Source: Leisingera aquaemixtae
Lineage (GTDB): Bacteria > Pseudomonadota > Alphaproteobacteria > Rhodobacterales > Rhodobacteraceae
DNA: 64,000 nucleotides
Assembly: GCF_019801145.1 (NCBI RefSeq)
Contig: NZ_JAHVJQ010000010.1
Coordinates: 124,001-188,000 of the forward strand
Direction of reading: 5' to 3'
The position numbers were made by a program, and so were the translations under genes. This document shows, piece after piece, positions 9,449 to 20,804 of this stretch. Positions within the stretch are counted from its first letter, which is position 1, and the number at the start of each line of letters is the position of its first letter. Below the pieces are notes generated by a model. That model was not told the origin of the DNA, ran no database searches, and worked only from the letters and a program-made list of their open reading frames with translations.

Positions 9449-10873
9449 ATGGGACGAGTGCGGCGAGGTTTGAGTGAAGGGCAGGCGCAAGCTTTAGAGG
9501 CAGCCTTCAAGGCGGCCAAAACCTACCGCGAGGAACTGCCAAATGGGCCTGCCCGGCCTATCTTGGGACTTGGTGAAGCTGCCAGCCGCTTTTTGGGCCC
9601 TCTTCCTGAAACGGGGGTGCCGGAAAGTGAGGTAATCGGGGACATCGTGCAACTTTCCGAAGGTGGTCTGCACAAAATGGCGGGGCCGACCTTCTTCGGC
9701 TATGTCCTCGGCGCATCGCATCCCGTCGGTGTAGCTGCCGACATTCTGGTATCAGCCTGGGGTCAGAACGCGGGTTCATCTTTTGAAACGCCTGCAATAA
9801 CCGGAATGGAGCGCGCTGTTTGCAACTGGGTTATTGAGTTGCTGTCACTGCCATCCAAAAGCGGAGCCGGTCTTGTCACGGGTGGCACAGTGGCAAACAT
9901 GGTTGGCGTCATGGCCGCACGCAATTCGCTGCTGGCTGCCCAGGGGTGGGATGTTGAAGCTGACGGGCTGTTTTCTGCACCCGAGATCCCCGTTTTGATT
10001 GGGCAGGATGCGCATTCCGCCCCATTCGCTGCCCTGCGTTATGCTGGTTTCGGCGCGGGCCGGACAAACATCGTTGCCGCGGACGGCGAGGGGAGGATTA
10101 AGCCGGATGCGTTCCGGGCTGCCCTGGACAGCTGCAGCAGCCCGCCGCTTGTTATCCTCCAGGCAGGTCAAATAAACACCGGCGCCTTTGACCCGTTTGC
10201 CGAACTCATACCAATGGTGCGCGAGCGGAACGGCTGGGTTCATGTGGATGGCGCCTTTGGGCTCTGGCTCGCTGCCGTGCCCGAACTGGCAAACCGGTTG
10301 GAGGGGGTCGGCAAAGCAGACAGTTGGGCGATTGACCTGCATAAATGGCTTAATGCTCCATTCGATGCAGGCATGGTCATCGTGCGCGACCGGGCGCCGC
10401 TCGTTGCATCGATGTCTGCCCGGGGCGCCTATCTCCCGGAAACAACAGAGCACTGGGAACCGAGTGATTCAACGCCGGAGCTATCCCGGCGTGCAAGGGG
10501 TGTCCCCAGCTATGCGATACTTCAGCACCTCGGCCGGACAGGCGTTTGCGAACTGGTAGCACGCCATTGCCACCTGGCGGAGCGCATTGCCCGAACGGTT
10601 TCGAACGAGCCCGGCCTGATGGTTCTGAACCAGATCCACAGCAATCAGGTCGCAATCTGCTGCGGTGAGGGGCCGGATGGCGACGATCTGACCATGCGGG
10701 TCCTGCAGCGCGTTCAAGACAATGGAAAGGTATACCCCACCCATGGCGAATGGGCGGGCCGGAAGATCATTCGAGCCTCTGTTATCGGATACGACATGAG
10801 GGAAGAGGATGCTGATCTTCTGTCATCCGAAATAATTGATGCTTTTCGTATTTGTAATGCTGGTGGCCCCTGA
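9449..10873 (+). CDS. Pyridoxal-dependent decarboxylase (group II, aromatic-L-amino-acid/DABA decarboxylase-like)
   Basis: 474-aa PLP enzyme. The Schiff-base lysine is in WAIDLHKWLNAPFDAG, the cofactor aspartate region in GWVHVDGAFGLW, and an HSA motif in GQDAHSAPFAALRYAG, all typical of group II decarboxylases. The usual family length is about 470-490 aa, so it is complete. It stands alone after the decayed IS element, with no partner gene, so the amino-acid substrate (tyrosine, tryptophan, diaminobutyrate, glutamate-like) cannot be assigned. Upstream 9270-9448 holds no other gene. Confidence 0.85.
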   Translation: MGRVRRGLSEGQAQALEAAFKAAKTYREELPNGPARPILGLGEAASRFLGPLPETGVPESEVIGDIVQLSEGGLHKMAGPTFFGYVLGASHPVGVAADILVSAWGQNAGSSFETPAITGMERAVCNWVIELLSLPSKSGAGLVTGGTVANMVGVMAARNSLLAAQGWDVEADGLFSAPEIPVLIGQDAHSAPFAALRYAGFGAGRTNIVAADGEGRIKPDAFRAALDSCSSPPLVILQAGQINTGAFDPFAELIPMVRERNGWVHVDGAFGLWLAAVPELANRLEGVGKADSWAIDLHKWLNAPFDAGMVIVRDRAPLVASMSARGAYLPETTEHWEPSDSTPELSRRARGVPSYAILQHLGRTGVCELVARHCHLAERIARTVSNEPGLMVLNQIHSNQVAICCGEGPDGDDLTMRVLQRVQDNGKVYPTHGEWAGRKIIRASVIGYDMREEDADLLSSEIIDAFRICNAGGP

Positions 10874-11129
10874 ACTGGCCAGAAGTTCTATTTCTGCAGT
10901 CAGGCATTAATAAGCTTCAATGGGCTCGAATAGGCTGTGCGGTGTCACTGCGAGCAATCCCATCGACCCGCCTGTCCCCCTGCGCAGCCGGCCCCTAGCA
11001 GCCGTTTTCAAGCTCCTTTTATTGCCAGATCGGGAGTTTTTTCTCGAAGTTAGCAACACCTGCGAAGTTCAATGGCCGCCCCATGAGTGAGGCGGCCGCT
11101 CGCGCATTGCTTTCAATAGGTCAGAGAGC

Positions 11130-11720
11130 CTATCCGCGGCTCAGGATTTCCTCTCCGAGGATCTGCATGATTTTCTGCCCGTTCTCGCTGGCCCAATTGA
11201 CCGCAAGTTCTGCAAGCAGCGCGCTGGTTGTGGTGAGCTCGACACCGCCTCGCTCCATTTTGCGGAACGCCATCTCATCCGTCAGCGCAGTGGGAGAGCC
11301 AGAAGCATCAACCACTGCGGTCACGGCAAAGCCCTCTTCGGCGGCACTAATCGCAGGCGGGGCAAGACACACGTCAGTGGTTATGCCTGCCATGATGAAA
11401 TGCCTGCGCCCGGTGTTGCGGCAGGCAGCGGCAAAGGCGCTGTCATCCCAGCAGTTCACCACGCCAGGGCGCTTGATCCGCGCGGCGAAGGCATCCGGCG
11501 CAATCTCCTCCAGCGCGGGCATCAGCGGCCCCTGCATGTTGTCTTCCATGCTGGAAGTCAGCACCAATGGCATGCCAAGCGCCGCCGCCGTTCGCGCCAG
11601 GGCGCGGGAATTGGCTTCGATCAGATCGCGGTCAACGGACTTCGCCCAGTTCATGGTGCCAACCTGATGGTCGATCAGAACAATGGCTGCGTTTTCGGGG
11701 GTCACTTTTTTGGAGGTCAT
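11130..11720 (-). CDS. Isochorismatase-family cysteine hydrolase (YcaC-like)
   Basis: 196-aa hydrolase. The catalytic aspartate is in AAIVLIDHQVGTMNW (D17), the lysine in the AARIKRPGVVN segment and the nucleophilic cysteine in AGITTDVCLAPPA, which together form the isochorismatase-fold triad. YcaC-like proteins of this length are common in proteobacteria and their substrate is unknown. The gene follows the pirin gene by 18 bases and is probably in one transcript controlled by the divergent LysR protein. Confidence 0.88.
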   Translation of the reverse strand: MTSKKVTPENAAIVLIDHQVGTMNWAKSVDRDLIEANSRALARTAAALGMPLVLTSSMEDNMQGPLMPALEEIAPDAFAARIKRPGVVNCWDDSAFAAACRNTGRRHFIMAGITTDVCLAPPAISAAEEGFAVTAVVDASGSPTALTDEMAFRKMERGGVELTTTSALLAELAVNWASENGQKIMQILGEEILSRG

Positions 11721-11738
11721 GTTGATGTCCTTTCCTGG

Positions 11739-12467
11739 TTAAGAGATTTCGGATGCGGGCAGTTCGAAGATCAGGAGCTCAGCGCCGGCTGCAGCCTCAA
11801 CCGCCACGTCCCCGGCATGGAGCAGTCCCAGCCCATCCCCTTTGCCAAGGGGAACACCGGCAGCAGTTGCCTCGCCTTCGATCATAAAGATGTAGAGGCT
11901 GCGATCAGGGCTGGACGGGCTGAAATTCAGCACGCTGCGGCGGTCGAAGCTGCCGTAACTCAGGCGCACCTCCTGCTGCACGACAAGTGAGCCCTCGGCG
12001 CCGTCTGGCGACAGCACCAGCTGGAACCGGTTGCTGTGGTCCGCGGCTTCCAGCTCCTTGCTGGAATAGGCCGGCGCCAGGTCTCTGGCCCGCGGCTCGA
12101 ACCAGATTTGCAGCGCCCGCATCGGCTTCGTCCGCGAATTGTTCACCTCGTTGTGGAGGATGCCTGTGCCGGCGGTGATCACCTGAAGGCCTTTCGCCTT
12201 CACAGTACCGTTGTGAACGGGCACCACCGGATCGATATGCGACACCTCTCCGCTCACCATGAAGGTGACGACTTCGACATCCCGGTGCGGATGCATGCCA
12301 AAACCTTGGGCGCCAGGGGCCAGTGTTCCGTTGTCAATTGTGATCAGCGGTCCGAACCGCCGGCGCCCTTCTGCAAGGTGCGGCTTGAACGACAGATGCG
12401 CCTGCATGAAGCCGAAGTCCTTGAACTCACGGGTTGCGGCGGGGTGATAGACCATCTCTGTCTGCAT
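11739..12467 (-). CDS. Pirin family protein (YhhW-like bicupin)
   Basis: 242-aa bicupin protein. The N-terminal cupin carries metal ligands in GMHPHRDVEVVTFMVSGEVSH, with downstream His and Glu residues (LHNEVNNS). Some pirins act as quercetin dioxygenases and others as redox-sensitive regulators, so the exact activity is open. An AGGAG site precedes the ATG at 12465-12467. It is the first gene of the pirin/isochorismatase pair, divergent from the LysR gene with 90 bases between start codons. Confidence 0.9.
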   Translation of the reverse strand: MQTEMVYHPAATREFKDFGFMQAHLSFKPHLAEGRRRFGPLITIDNGTLAPGAQGFGMHPHRDVEVVTFMVSGEVSHIDPVVPVHNGTVKAKGLQVITAGTGILHNEVNNSRTKPMRALQIWFEPRARDLAPAYSSKELEAADHSNRFQLVLSPDGAEGSLVVQQEVRLSYGSFDRRSVLNFSPSSPDRSLYIFMIEGEATAAGVPLGKGDGLGLLHAGDVAVEAAAGAELLIFELPASEIS

Positions 12468-12489
12468 TTCTCATCTCCTGGCCTGTTCG

Positions 12490-12514
12490 ATGAGATAGAA
12501 TTTAGGGATCTCAT
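12490..12514. promoter_or_regulatory. LysR-type operator, perfect T-N11-A dyad
   Basis: ATGAGAT at 12490-12496 and ATCTCAT at 12508-12514 are perfect inverted copies separated by exactly 11 bases, the classical LysR box. It sits 23 bases before the pirin start codon and 43 before the LysR start, well placed to control both. Confidence 0.75.
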
Positions 12515-12557
12515 TCGTTCTGGAAAATGATCCATTTGTTAACTACTGTTCAGATTT

Positions 12558-13487
12558 ATGAACGATAGATTCTACTCCTGCGCCAAGGCGCTAGTGGCCA
12601 CCGTGCGCGCCGGATCGATGAGTGCGGCAGCAGCGGAGCTGAACACCACGAAGTCGGCGATCAGCCAGAAGCTTGCGCTGTTTGAAGCTGAACTGGGGCT
12701 TGTGTTGCTGGACCGGTCAGGACGGGCAGTGGCCCCGACCGCGGCCGGGCGCCGGATCTTCGAAGTCTGCGCCGAGCCGGTCGATGCAGCGCTGGAGGCC
12801 GAGGCGCAGCTTGGCTTTCTCCGAGGCGGGAAGATCGCCGGCCGGGTGTCGGTGTCAGGGCCCAACAGCCTGCTTGGCACCATTTTTGTCCCGCTTCTGG
12901 CCGGACTCCAATCGCGCTACCCGGATATCGAACTGGAGCTGCATGCCGATGACTCAAAGTCGGATTTTGCAGCCGAGGACATAGACCTGGCTTTCAGGAC
13001 CGGTCCCACAGACAAGGGGCGGTTTGTTTCAGCGGCCTTGCCATCCGCGCAGCGCGCGCCTTATGCCAGCCCGGCGCTTGCGGAGCAGACACCCCCCTTT
13101 TCCCGGCCTGCTGACTTGGCCCGGCTGCCCTTTGTCCTGCGCATGCAGGAACCCGGCAAATGGGCGTTTCAGAACCACGGAGGGCAGCAAGAGAGTATCG
13201 AGCCGCCGATCAGCCTGCGCGTCAATACGATGGAGCTTGCCTATGCAGCCGTGCTGGCGGGGCAAGGCGCGGCCCTGCTCCCGTCCTTGCTGGCACAGGA
13301 GGATGTCCAGGCCGGCCGTCTTGTGCGCCTGATCCCGGACTGGTCCGCCGCTCCGGTTCCGATGACATTGCTGTGCCGCCCCGAACGCTTGGCCGCGCCA
13401 CCGGTTGCCGCGGTACGGCGCCATATCCTGGATGCATGCGGCAACAGCGGTTTCCTAGGGACAGAGCTTCAAGTCGAGGCAGTTTAA
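12558..13487 (+). CDS. LysR family transcriptional regulator
   Basis: 309 aa, full family length. The N-terminal winged helix-turn-helix is visible in RAGSMSAAAAELNTTKSAIS, followed by the linker helix and LLDRSGRAVAPTAAG. The C-terminal part fits the periplasmic-binding-like effector domain. It is transcribed away from the pirin/isochorismatase pair and shares the intergenic T-N11-A dyad, so it probably regulates that pair and itself. The effector is unknown. Confidence 0.9.
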   Translation: MNDRFYSCAKALVATVRAGSMSAAAAELNTTKSAISQKLALFEAELGLVLLDRSGRAVAPTAAGRRIFEVCAEPVDAALEAEAQLGFLRGGKIAGRVSVSGPNSLLGTIFVPLLAGLQSRYPDIELELHADDSKSDFAAEDIDLAFRTGPTDKGRFVSAALPSAQRAPYASPALAEQTPPFSRPADLARLPFVLRMQEPGKWAFQNHGGQQESIEPPISLRVNTMELAYAAVLAGQGAALLPSLLAQEDVQAGRLVRLIPDWSAAPVPMTLLCRPERLAAPPVAAVRRHILDACGNSGFLGTELQVEAV

Positions 13488-14168
13488 CAGCTTAGCAAAG
13501 CCCGGTTTGGCACCGTGACGATTAGGCCTGCCTCCCTACAAGTCAGCCAATGAGAACTGCCCTAAGCTGCCGTACTTTATGAGTGACGGTGCCGCAGCCC
13601 AGCTTCTCAATAGCGGACACTGATCGTCGGCGCAGCACAACGAACGCCTGTATGCCAATGAACGGGCGCAGTGCCCCGGGTAAGGTGGCCGACACTTTTC
13701 TTTGGCCACTCAGTGAAACGTTCCCATCTTTTCAGCTATGGCGTTTTCCTGCACTTCCCCCCCATTGGGAAAGCATAATTCATGCTTGGCACTCTGATCA
13801 CCGAACCATCCGTTCGAGCACACAAAAGTGGTGACCTACCACTGAACTTTCATCCTCCCGCGACAGAAGCCCGGTTGGTGTATTCGCCGATCTGCGCAGA
13901 TGACGCTGAGCGTCCTCGCCTGTGATATCAAGCCGTTGGCAGCACTATTCGGCATCCGCGGCCAGATAGCAGCAATCCCAAGCCGATCCGGCTGATAAAA
14001 TTAAACTCTGAATGTCAGCACTGGCCAACCATACAAAACTGCCGCCGAGCCGATCCCAGCGACAAATTTCCACACAGTCTCGGCTCACACTTGCCGTTGA
14101 TCACGGCCTTCGACCGCTTCGGCTCAAACGTCGGCGCGGCGGCCCAATGGACCCTGTAACCCGCGGTC
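13488..14168. other. 681-base intergenic region, no gene recognised
   Basis: Short frames at 13583-13834 and 14012-14197 lack ribosome sites and recognisable protein sequence. The inverted repeat AAGCAT (13771-13776)/ATGCTT (13782-13787) is the only clear structure. The region separates the LysR gene from the end of the monooxygenase operon and may be decayed sequence. Confidence 0.45.
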
Positions 14169-16133
14169 TCAGACCTTGCGGATGTGATACCGCTTGATCT
14201 TGCGGTAAAGCGTTGGCCGCGAGATCCCCAGTACCTGGGCCACTTTCGTCAGGTTGCCGTTTTCCGCGCTGATCGCCCGGCGGATGGCGCTGGCCTCGAT
14301 GCTTTCCAGGTCGCCGGAATGGCCACCGAGGATATGCTCCAATGAATCCTCGGCGCCATCGTCGAAATCGTCCTGAATCTCCGGCGGCAAATCCCGCTCA
14401 GTCACGAAACTGTCCGATTTGATGAGATAGAAGCGCTGAGCGACATTTCGTAGCTCCCGGACATTGCCGGGCCACTGGTACTGCAGCATCAATTCCATCG
14501 CCCGGTTGGCAAAGGTCATCGGCATGCGCCCGGTTTCTTCGGCATATTTTTGCGAGAAATGGTCGAGCAACGCGACGATGTCATTGCCGCGTTCGCGCAA
14601 GGGGGGCACCTCGATGGTCATCACCCCGATCCGGTAGAACAGGTCGCGGCGGAAATTGCCCTTCTCGATCTCCTGGCGCAGGTCGCGGTTGGTCATTGTC
14701 ACCAGCCGGACATCGACCGGGCGCCGCTTGTTATCACCCATCCGGTAGATTGCCCGCTGTTCCAGCGCCCTGAGCAGATAGGGCTGCAATTCGATCGGCA
14801 TGTCGCCGATCTCGTCGAGGCAGAGCACACCGTTGTTGGCCTGTTCGAACTTCCCGGTGCGTCCGCCCCGGACAGCGCCGGTAAAGGCACCCTCCGAATA
14901 GCCGAACAGTTCTGCGCCGATCAGGTCGCCGGAAATGGCCGCACAGTTGACCGGCACGTAGGGAGCCTTGTTGTCCGGCATGCGGCTGTGGATCAGGCGC
15001 GCGAACAATTCCTTGCCGACCCCGGTTTCCCCGTGGATCAGCACCGGGACATTGGCCAGGGCGGCGCGTTCGGCCAGGCCTATGGCATCGACCATCTTCG
15101 GCGACGATCCAATAATATCGATCTCGCCCTCCGCCACGTTGACCCGCGGCTTGATGGTGCAGGTTGCGCCCGTCTGACGCATCTTGCCCTTGTCCTTGAG
15201 AAACAGGGCGGCGCCGCGAAAGACGCCTTCCAACTTGAGCCGTTCGATGCCTTCCGCCTCGACGTTGAGCGGCAAGAGCTTGGGAATGTCCTGATCCGAC
15301 AGGCCTTCGAGTTTCGGCAGCAGCTTGTGACCGAAAGACAATTCCTTGGTCCGGCGCAGCGGGTCGTCGTCCAGCCCGCGGCGGAACAGCACGCGGCCTG
15401 ACTGATCGACCAGCACCACGCTATCATGCGCTCGGCTGTAATCCGACATCAGGAAGGCTTCCAGCAGTTGCGTACGTTCGATCTGTTTCTGTTCCGCCAG
15501 CGCGATCTCGATCTCGCGCGCCGCCGCCAGGACCAACGCCACATTGTGCTGGCGGAATATCTGCGGCGGGCCAGACAGGTCCACAACGCCGATCACGTTC
15601 TGGGTGAGGGGATCGAAGATCGGCGCACCGGCGCAAGTCCAGGCCTGTACGCCTTCGGCAAAATGCTCGGAGGCATGCACGTAAGAGGGTTTGCCGGTTT
15701 TAAGCGCCGTGCCGATGCCATTGGTGCCGATGGTGCGCTCGCTCCAGTCGCCGCCAAGTTCCAGGTGGATTTCCTGGCCCTCGTCCAGCACGTGTTCGTC
15801 ACCGATGGCGTCGATGATCACCCCCTGGCTATCCGCCAGGATCAGGATGGTGCGGGCCTCTTTAAGATGCGGCTCCAGCCGCTTGAAGGCCGCCGAGGCC
15901 GCTTGGCGGAGCGCAGTATTGCGTTCACGTCGGAGAAACAACTGACTTTCGTCGATCACCTTGCGCGAAGCTTGGCTGCCGGCATCGACCCCCAACTCCC
16001 GGCTGCGCCGCCAGGAATCGAGGATCTCGTCCCGCACCTTCGTCGGCATCCCGTCGCCCTCTTTGTTGGAAGAGACAAATCTCTCCCAGGCCTTGCGGGT
16101 ATCGTCTTCCGAATAGCTGGAGTTATCAGGCAA
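14169..16133 (-). CDS. Sigma-54-dependent activator of the monooxygenase operon (AcoR/MimR-like)
   Basis: 654-aa enhancer-binding protein. Residues ~1-330 hold a GAF-type sensor region (WTCAGAPIFDPLTQNVIGVVDLSG). The AAA+ domain has Walker A GETGVGKE, the sigma-54 contact loop GAFTGA and Walker B VLCLDEIGDMP. The C-terminus is a Fis-type helix-turn-helix (LTKVAQVLGISRPTLYRKIKRY). It is the last gene in a long minus-strand run of monooxygenase genes and should activate their sigma-54 promoter at 31090-31105. Proteins of this architecture control propane/acetone monooxygenase operons in actinobacteria. The inducer is inferred to be the substrate or alcohol product. Confidence 0.92.
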   Translation of the reverse strand: MPDNSSYSEDDTRKAWERFVSSNKEGDGMPTKVRDEILDSWRRSRELGVDAGSQASRKVIDESQLFLRRERNTALRQAASAAFKRLEPHLKEARTILILADSQGVIIDAIGDEHVLDEGQEIHLELGGDWSERTIGTNGIGTALKTGKPSYVHASEHFAEGVQAWTCAGAPIFDPLTQNVIGVVDLSGPPQIFRQHNVALVLAAAREIEIALAEQKQIERTQLLEAFLMSDYSRAHDSVVLVDQSGRVLFRRGLDDDPLRRTKELSFGHKLLPKLEGLSDQDIPKLLPLNVEAEGIERLKLEGVFRGAALFLKDKGKMRQTGATCTIKPRVNVAEGEIDIIGSSPKMVDAIGLAERAALANVPVLIHGETGVGKELFARLIHSRMPDNKAPYVPVNCAAISGDLIGAELFGYSEGAFTGAVRGGRTGKFEQANNGVLCLDEIGDMPIELQPYLLRALEQRAIYRMGDNKRRPVDVRLVTMTNRDLRQEIEKGNFRRDLFYRIGVMTIEVPPLRERGNDIVALLDHFSQKYAEETGRMPMTFANRAMELMLQYQWPGNVRELRNVAQRFYLIKSDSFVTERDLPPEIQDDFDDGAEDSLEHILGGHSGDLESIEASAIRRAISAENGNLTKVAQVLGISRPTLYRKIKRYHIRKV

Positions 16134-16238
16134 TTGATGCGCCCTCTCGCTTTTCTCTTGTGTCGTTGCGCGCCTATGACACCGGCTCTGCAGGCATTCC
16201 TCCCGATCGATAACGAAAAAACTGCGCGCGGGCGGGGA

Positions 16239-16745
16239 TCAGTCGTCCTGCGGTACAAGCAAGGCTTCAATCTCCTCGGCAAGGGCGCGATCATTCAAGG
16301 TGTCGGTCATCTCGACCCCGTCCAAATGCGCCAGCGCGGCGGCAATGTCGTCCTGCAGCGGCGAGAAGAAACCGTTCTCTTTCGTCGCCAGCACAAATTT
16401 CTTCGACATGAAGTTGCCGCGGATCTCGCCCAGCATCTGCATCTGGCGGCCTGTAGACTTGTCGACCAGCACCACCCGGTTGTTGAGGCTGACCTTGACA
16501 TAAGGCTCGGGCGCGTCGGATGTGACCCGCGCCTTCATGTCGTGGATGATCAGTCCGTCGGGCTTCGGCTCTTGTTTCCGGCGAGCCTGATCGGCCTGCA
16601 TCCGGCTGAACCCGCCATTGCTGATCTGATCCGCAAGTTTGCGTATCGTGCCAGCATTTTCCGACAGAAGACGCTTTGCCTTCACGTCTTCGAGACGCGG
16701 ACCGCCGCGCTTCGAAAAAATGTCCACCACTACTTTTCCTCCCAT
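16239..16745 (-). CDS. Hypothetical protein in the monooxygenase operon
   Basis: 168 aa, family not recognised. It starts MGGKVVVDIFSKRGGPRLED, has a basic, charged N-terminal half (ADQARRKQEPKP) and a C-terminal half rich in hydrophobic strands (YVKVSLNNRVVLVDKSTG). No signal peptide, membrane segment or cysteine cluster is seen. It lies between katG and the activator gene, in the same direction, 105 bases before the activator. Possible roles include enzyme maturation or regulation, but nothing in the sequence decides. Confidence 0.65.
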   Translation of the reverse strand: MGGKVVVDIFSKRGGPRLEDVKAKRLLSENAGTIRKLADQISNGGFSRMQADQARRKQEPKPDGLIIHDMKARVTSDAPEPYVKVSLNNRVVLVDKSTGRQMQMLGEIRGNFMSKKFVLATKENGFFSPLQDDIAAALAHLDGVEMTDTLNDRALAEEIEALLVPQDD

Positions 16746-16868
16746 GCAAAAATGTTAGCAGATTGCGCGGCCTATTGCCAAAAATTTACGGTCTAGCATG
16801 GCCGCTACAGCCCTTTTTACTTGCGGTTTTTGGTTGTGTTCCGAGCATGTATCTTGGTCGGCACAACC

Positions 16869-16924
16869 TGTCGGGGACCCGAGTTTGGCCCCCGACATAC
16901 TCGCTAACAAACCGAATCCGGTTT
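16869..16924 (-). terminator. Two stem-loops after katG, possible terminator or processing site
   Basis: TGTCGGGG (16869-16876) pairs with CCCCGACA (16890-16897), and AAACCG (16909-16914) pairs with CGGTTT (16919-16924), 25-80 bases past the katG stop. Neither is followed by a good T run on the minus strand, so complete termination is doubtful. Confidence 0.35.
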
Positions 16925-16948
16925 TCCTCTGATCCACCGTGTCAGGCT

Positions 16949-19219
<2,271 letters not shown>

Positions 19220-20791
19220 TCAGAGGTTCTGACGGCCAAGCTCCGCCGCGATGTACTCGGCTTGCCGGATCGCAAGTGCCACAATGGTCAGGGTCGGGTT
19301 TTCCGCCGCGCCGGTCGTAAATTGGCTGCCGTCTGAGATAAACAGATTGCCCACGTCGTGACTCTGGCCATAGGCATTGACCACCCCGTCACGGAGGTTG
19401 GACGACATCCGGTTGGTTCCGAGATTGTGGGTTGACGGATAAGGCGGCGTCGGGAAGACGCGGGTCGCGCCGACCGCCTCGTAGACAGCCTTGCCTTGGC
19501 TGTAGGCATGGTCGCGCATCGCGATGTCGTTGGGGTGATCGTCGAAATGCACGTTGGCCACCGGCAATCCGTGCTGGTCGGTCACGTCGGCGTTGAGCGT
19601 GATGCGGTTTGTTTCCTGCGGCATGTCCTCGCCCACGATCCACATGCCCGCCATGTTCTCGTAATGGTCGAGCGCGGTGGTGAGCTCCCGCCCCCAGGCG
19701 CCGGGGTCCAGAAAGGCCGCCATGAAGGGCAAGCCCAGTGCCAGCGTCTCCAGCTCGTAACCGCCGACGAAGCCCCGGGATGGGTCGTGTATCGCCTCGT
19801 CCTGGATGATCCCGGCCATTGTCGTGCCGCGCCACATACGCACCGGCTGATCAAAGGTCGCATAAACAGAGCCGGTAACATGCCGCATGTAGTTGCGCCC
19901 AACCTGGCCGGAACTGTTGGCCAGCCCGTCAGGGAACATCGGCGACGCGGAATTGAGCAAAAGCCGGGGGCTTTCAATGGAGTTCCCTGCAACACAGACG
20001 ACCCGCGCCTTCTGTTCCTGCTGGTTGCCATCCGCATCGGCATAGATCACGCCGGTGACCTTTCCGGCCTCGTTATGCTCGATCCTCAGAACATGGCAGC
20101 GCTCACGCACCTCAAGGTTGCCGGTCGCTTCACCGCGCGGAATGTCGGTATAGGCCGCAGACCACTTGGCCCCCCATTTGCAGCCCTGGAAACAGAACCC
20201 GGTCTGCTGGCACGCCGGGCGCTCGTCGTAATCGGCCGAGTTGATCGCCATCCGGCCCGTGTGGACCGCTTTATACCCCAGCGCCCGTGCGCCTTTCTCA
20301 AAGACCTTGAAGTTGTTGTTGCCCGGCAGCCCGGCACGGCCGCCCGTGCGCGTCACGCCCAGCTTGTTCTCAGCGCGGGTGTAGTAGTTGTCCATCTCGC
20401 GCGGATCGATCGGCCAATCGAGCAGGTTGGCCCCTTCAACATCGCCATAGGTGCTGCGCGCTTTCCATTCGTGGTCCTGGAAACGCAGCGACGCCCCGGC
20501 CCAGTGAATAGTCGTACCGCCGACCGCCTTGACGATCCAGGCCGGCAGGCCCGAAAAGTCTTTCGACACACGCCAATCACCGCTGGTGGTGCGCGGGTCA
20601 ACCCAGGAAAGCTGGCCGAAGCTGTCCCACTCGTCGTTGATATAGTCCTCGGGCAGGTAGCGCCCACCGGCCTCCAACGCGACGACTGAAACGCCTTTCT
20701 GGGCCAATTCGTTGGCCAGGACGCCGCCACCGGCGCCGGTTCCGATCACGACAACAACGCTGTCGTCTGTCGAGTCAAATGGTGCGCTCAT
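19220..20791 (-). CDS. GMC-family FAD oxidoreductase (alcohol/gluconate-type dehydrogenase large subunit)
   Basis: 523-aa flavoprotein. The FAD Rossmann motif is VVVIGTGAGGGVLANELA near the start, and the C-terminus has THNLGTNRM and GAAENPTLTIVALA, where GMC enzymes hold the catalytic His/Asn pair. A cysteine-rich segment CQQTGFCFQGCKWGAK is typical of the gluconate/sorbosone dehydrogenase branch. It has no signal peptide and pairs with the Tat-exported small subunit just upstream (14 bases), which probably carries it across the membrane. In this operon it would oxidise an alcohol made by the monooxygenase pathway. Confidence 0.9.
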   Translation of the reverse strand: MSAPFDSTDDSVVVVIGTGAGGGVLANELAQKGVSVVALEAGGRYLPEDYINDEWDSFGQLSWVDPRTTSGDWRVSKDFSGLPAWIVKAVGGTTIHWAGASLRFQDHEWKARSTYGDVEGANLLDWPIDPREMDNYYTRAENKLGVTRTGGRAGLPGNNNFKVFEKGARALGYKAVHTGRMAINSADYDERPACQQTGFCFQGCKWGAKWSAAYTDIPRGEATGNLEVRERCHVLRIEHNEAGKVTGVIYADADGNQQEQKARVVCVAGNSIESPRLLLNSASPMFPDGLANSSGQVGRNYMRHVTGSVYATFDQPVRMWRGTTMAGIIQDEAIHDPSRGFVGGYELETLALGLPFMAAFLDPGAWGRELTTALDHYENMAGMWIVGEDMPQETNRITLNADVTDQHGLPVANVHFDDHPNDIAMRDHAYSQGKAVYEAVGATRVFPTPPYPSTHNLGTNRMSSNLRDGVVNAYGQSHDVGNLFISDGSQFTTGAAENPTLTIVALAIRQAEYIAAELGRQNL

Positions 20792-20804
20792 GACTCAAGC
20801 CCCC

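Noticed and set aside
13501-13530. TGGCAC sequence near 13510 as a sigma-54 promoter
   Set aside because: No TTGC follows at the required five-base spacing.
13583-14197. Two short plus-strand frames in the 13.5-14.2 kb gap
   Set aside because: No ribosome site, no recognisable sequence and the second overlaps the activator's C-terminus.
15426-16796. 456-codon open frame on the plus strand
   Set aside because: Overlaps the activator gene and the 168-aa gene in antisense, with no start signal.
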